Assembly: GCA_951800855.1 (NCBI GenBank)
Contig: CATOLC010000012.1
Span: 1-13,506 of the forward strand
Direction of reading: 5' to 3'
Length of the DNA stretch: 13,506 nt
DNA from: an uncultured Ruminococcus sp.
GTDB lineage: Bacteria > Bacillota > Clostridia > Oscillospirales > Acutalibacteraceae
The first letter of the stretch is position 1. Each line of letters starts with the position of its first letter. Below, piece by piece: positions 13,492 through 13,506 of the stretch. Position numbers and translations under genes: made by a program. The notes under the pieces were generated by a model that was given only the letters and a program-made list of their open reading frames with translations, made no database searches and was not told the origin of the DNA.

Positions 13492-13506
13492 ATCTCCGTT
13501 TAAATT

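Noticed and set aside
1..13506. Defence island, CRISPR, toxin-antitoxin, prophage or transposon
   Set aside because: No spaced repeats, nuclease or transposase motifs, terminal repeats or toxin-antitoxin pairs were seen; the GH24 lysozyme has an export segment, Ig-like domains and its own sigma-A promoter with no phage genes around it.

Overview
The window reads as chromosomal DNA of a low-GC, spore-forming member of the Clostridia. The sequence is strongly AT-rich with Firmicutes-type Shine-Dalgarno sites. Gene families typical of anaerobic Clostridia are present: NfnAB/GltA-type bifurcating flavoprotein, MecA-like adaptor, SpoIID-like peptidoglycan-binding protein, DacF-like carboxypeptidase. 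One small gene has a near-consensus forespore sigma-G type promoter. Nearly all genes are on the minus strand; only the PH-domain pair and the small Asn-rich gene are on the plus strand. No insertion sequence, prophage module, CRISPR array, rRNA or origin was seen.

Layout from left to right. At 27-278 (-) a secreted-protein gene is stopped by an amber codon, with coding-like sequence continuing past it to the window edge. A decayed-looking gap follows. At 718-1305 (-) is a MecA-like adaptor with its own promoter and terminator. At 1451-3559 (-) lie two genes for leaderless proteins: a SpoIID-like/triple PG-binding protein and a Cna-B-like protein. At 3746-5568 (+) is a translationally coupled YdbS/YdbT-type PH-domain membrane protein pair. 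At 5603-6292 (-) is MTA/SAH nucleosidase. At 6412-6528 (+) is a 38-residue Asn-rich protein under the sigma-G-like promoter, followed by a bidirectional terminator. At 6814-7956 (-) is a D,D-carboxypeptidase. At 8221-8580 (-) is a four-CxxC zinc-ribbon protein whose transcript appears to start with a degenerate tRNA (8613-8689). At 8947-11797 (-) lies an M50 site-2 protease downstream of overlapping gltA/nfnB and nfnA. At 11957-13426 (-) is a membrane-exported GH24 lysozyme whose catalytic domain appears to be interrupted by an SH3 domain.

How the parts relate. Envelope and spore biology recur: SpoIID-like/PGB protein, carboxypeptidase, lysozyme, site-2 protease, sigma-G-type small gene. Redox and metabolite housekeeping is represented by NfnAB and MtnN. 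The window is mostly ordinary core genome rather than a clear new defence or mobile system. The most unusual signals are the tRNA-like leader upstream of the zinc-ribbon gene, the SH3-in-lysozyme architecture, the forespore-type Asn-rich microprotein, and the leaderless SpoIID-like/Cna-B pair. All family names come from reading motifs by eye; no database search was run.
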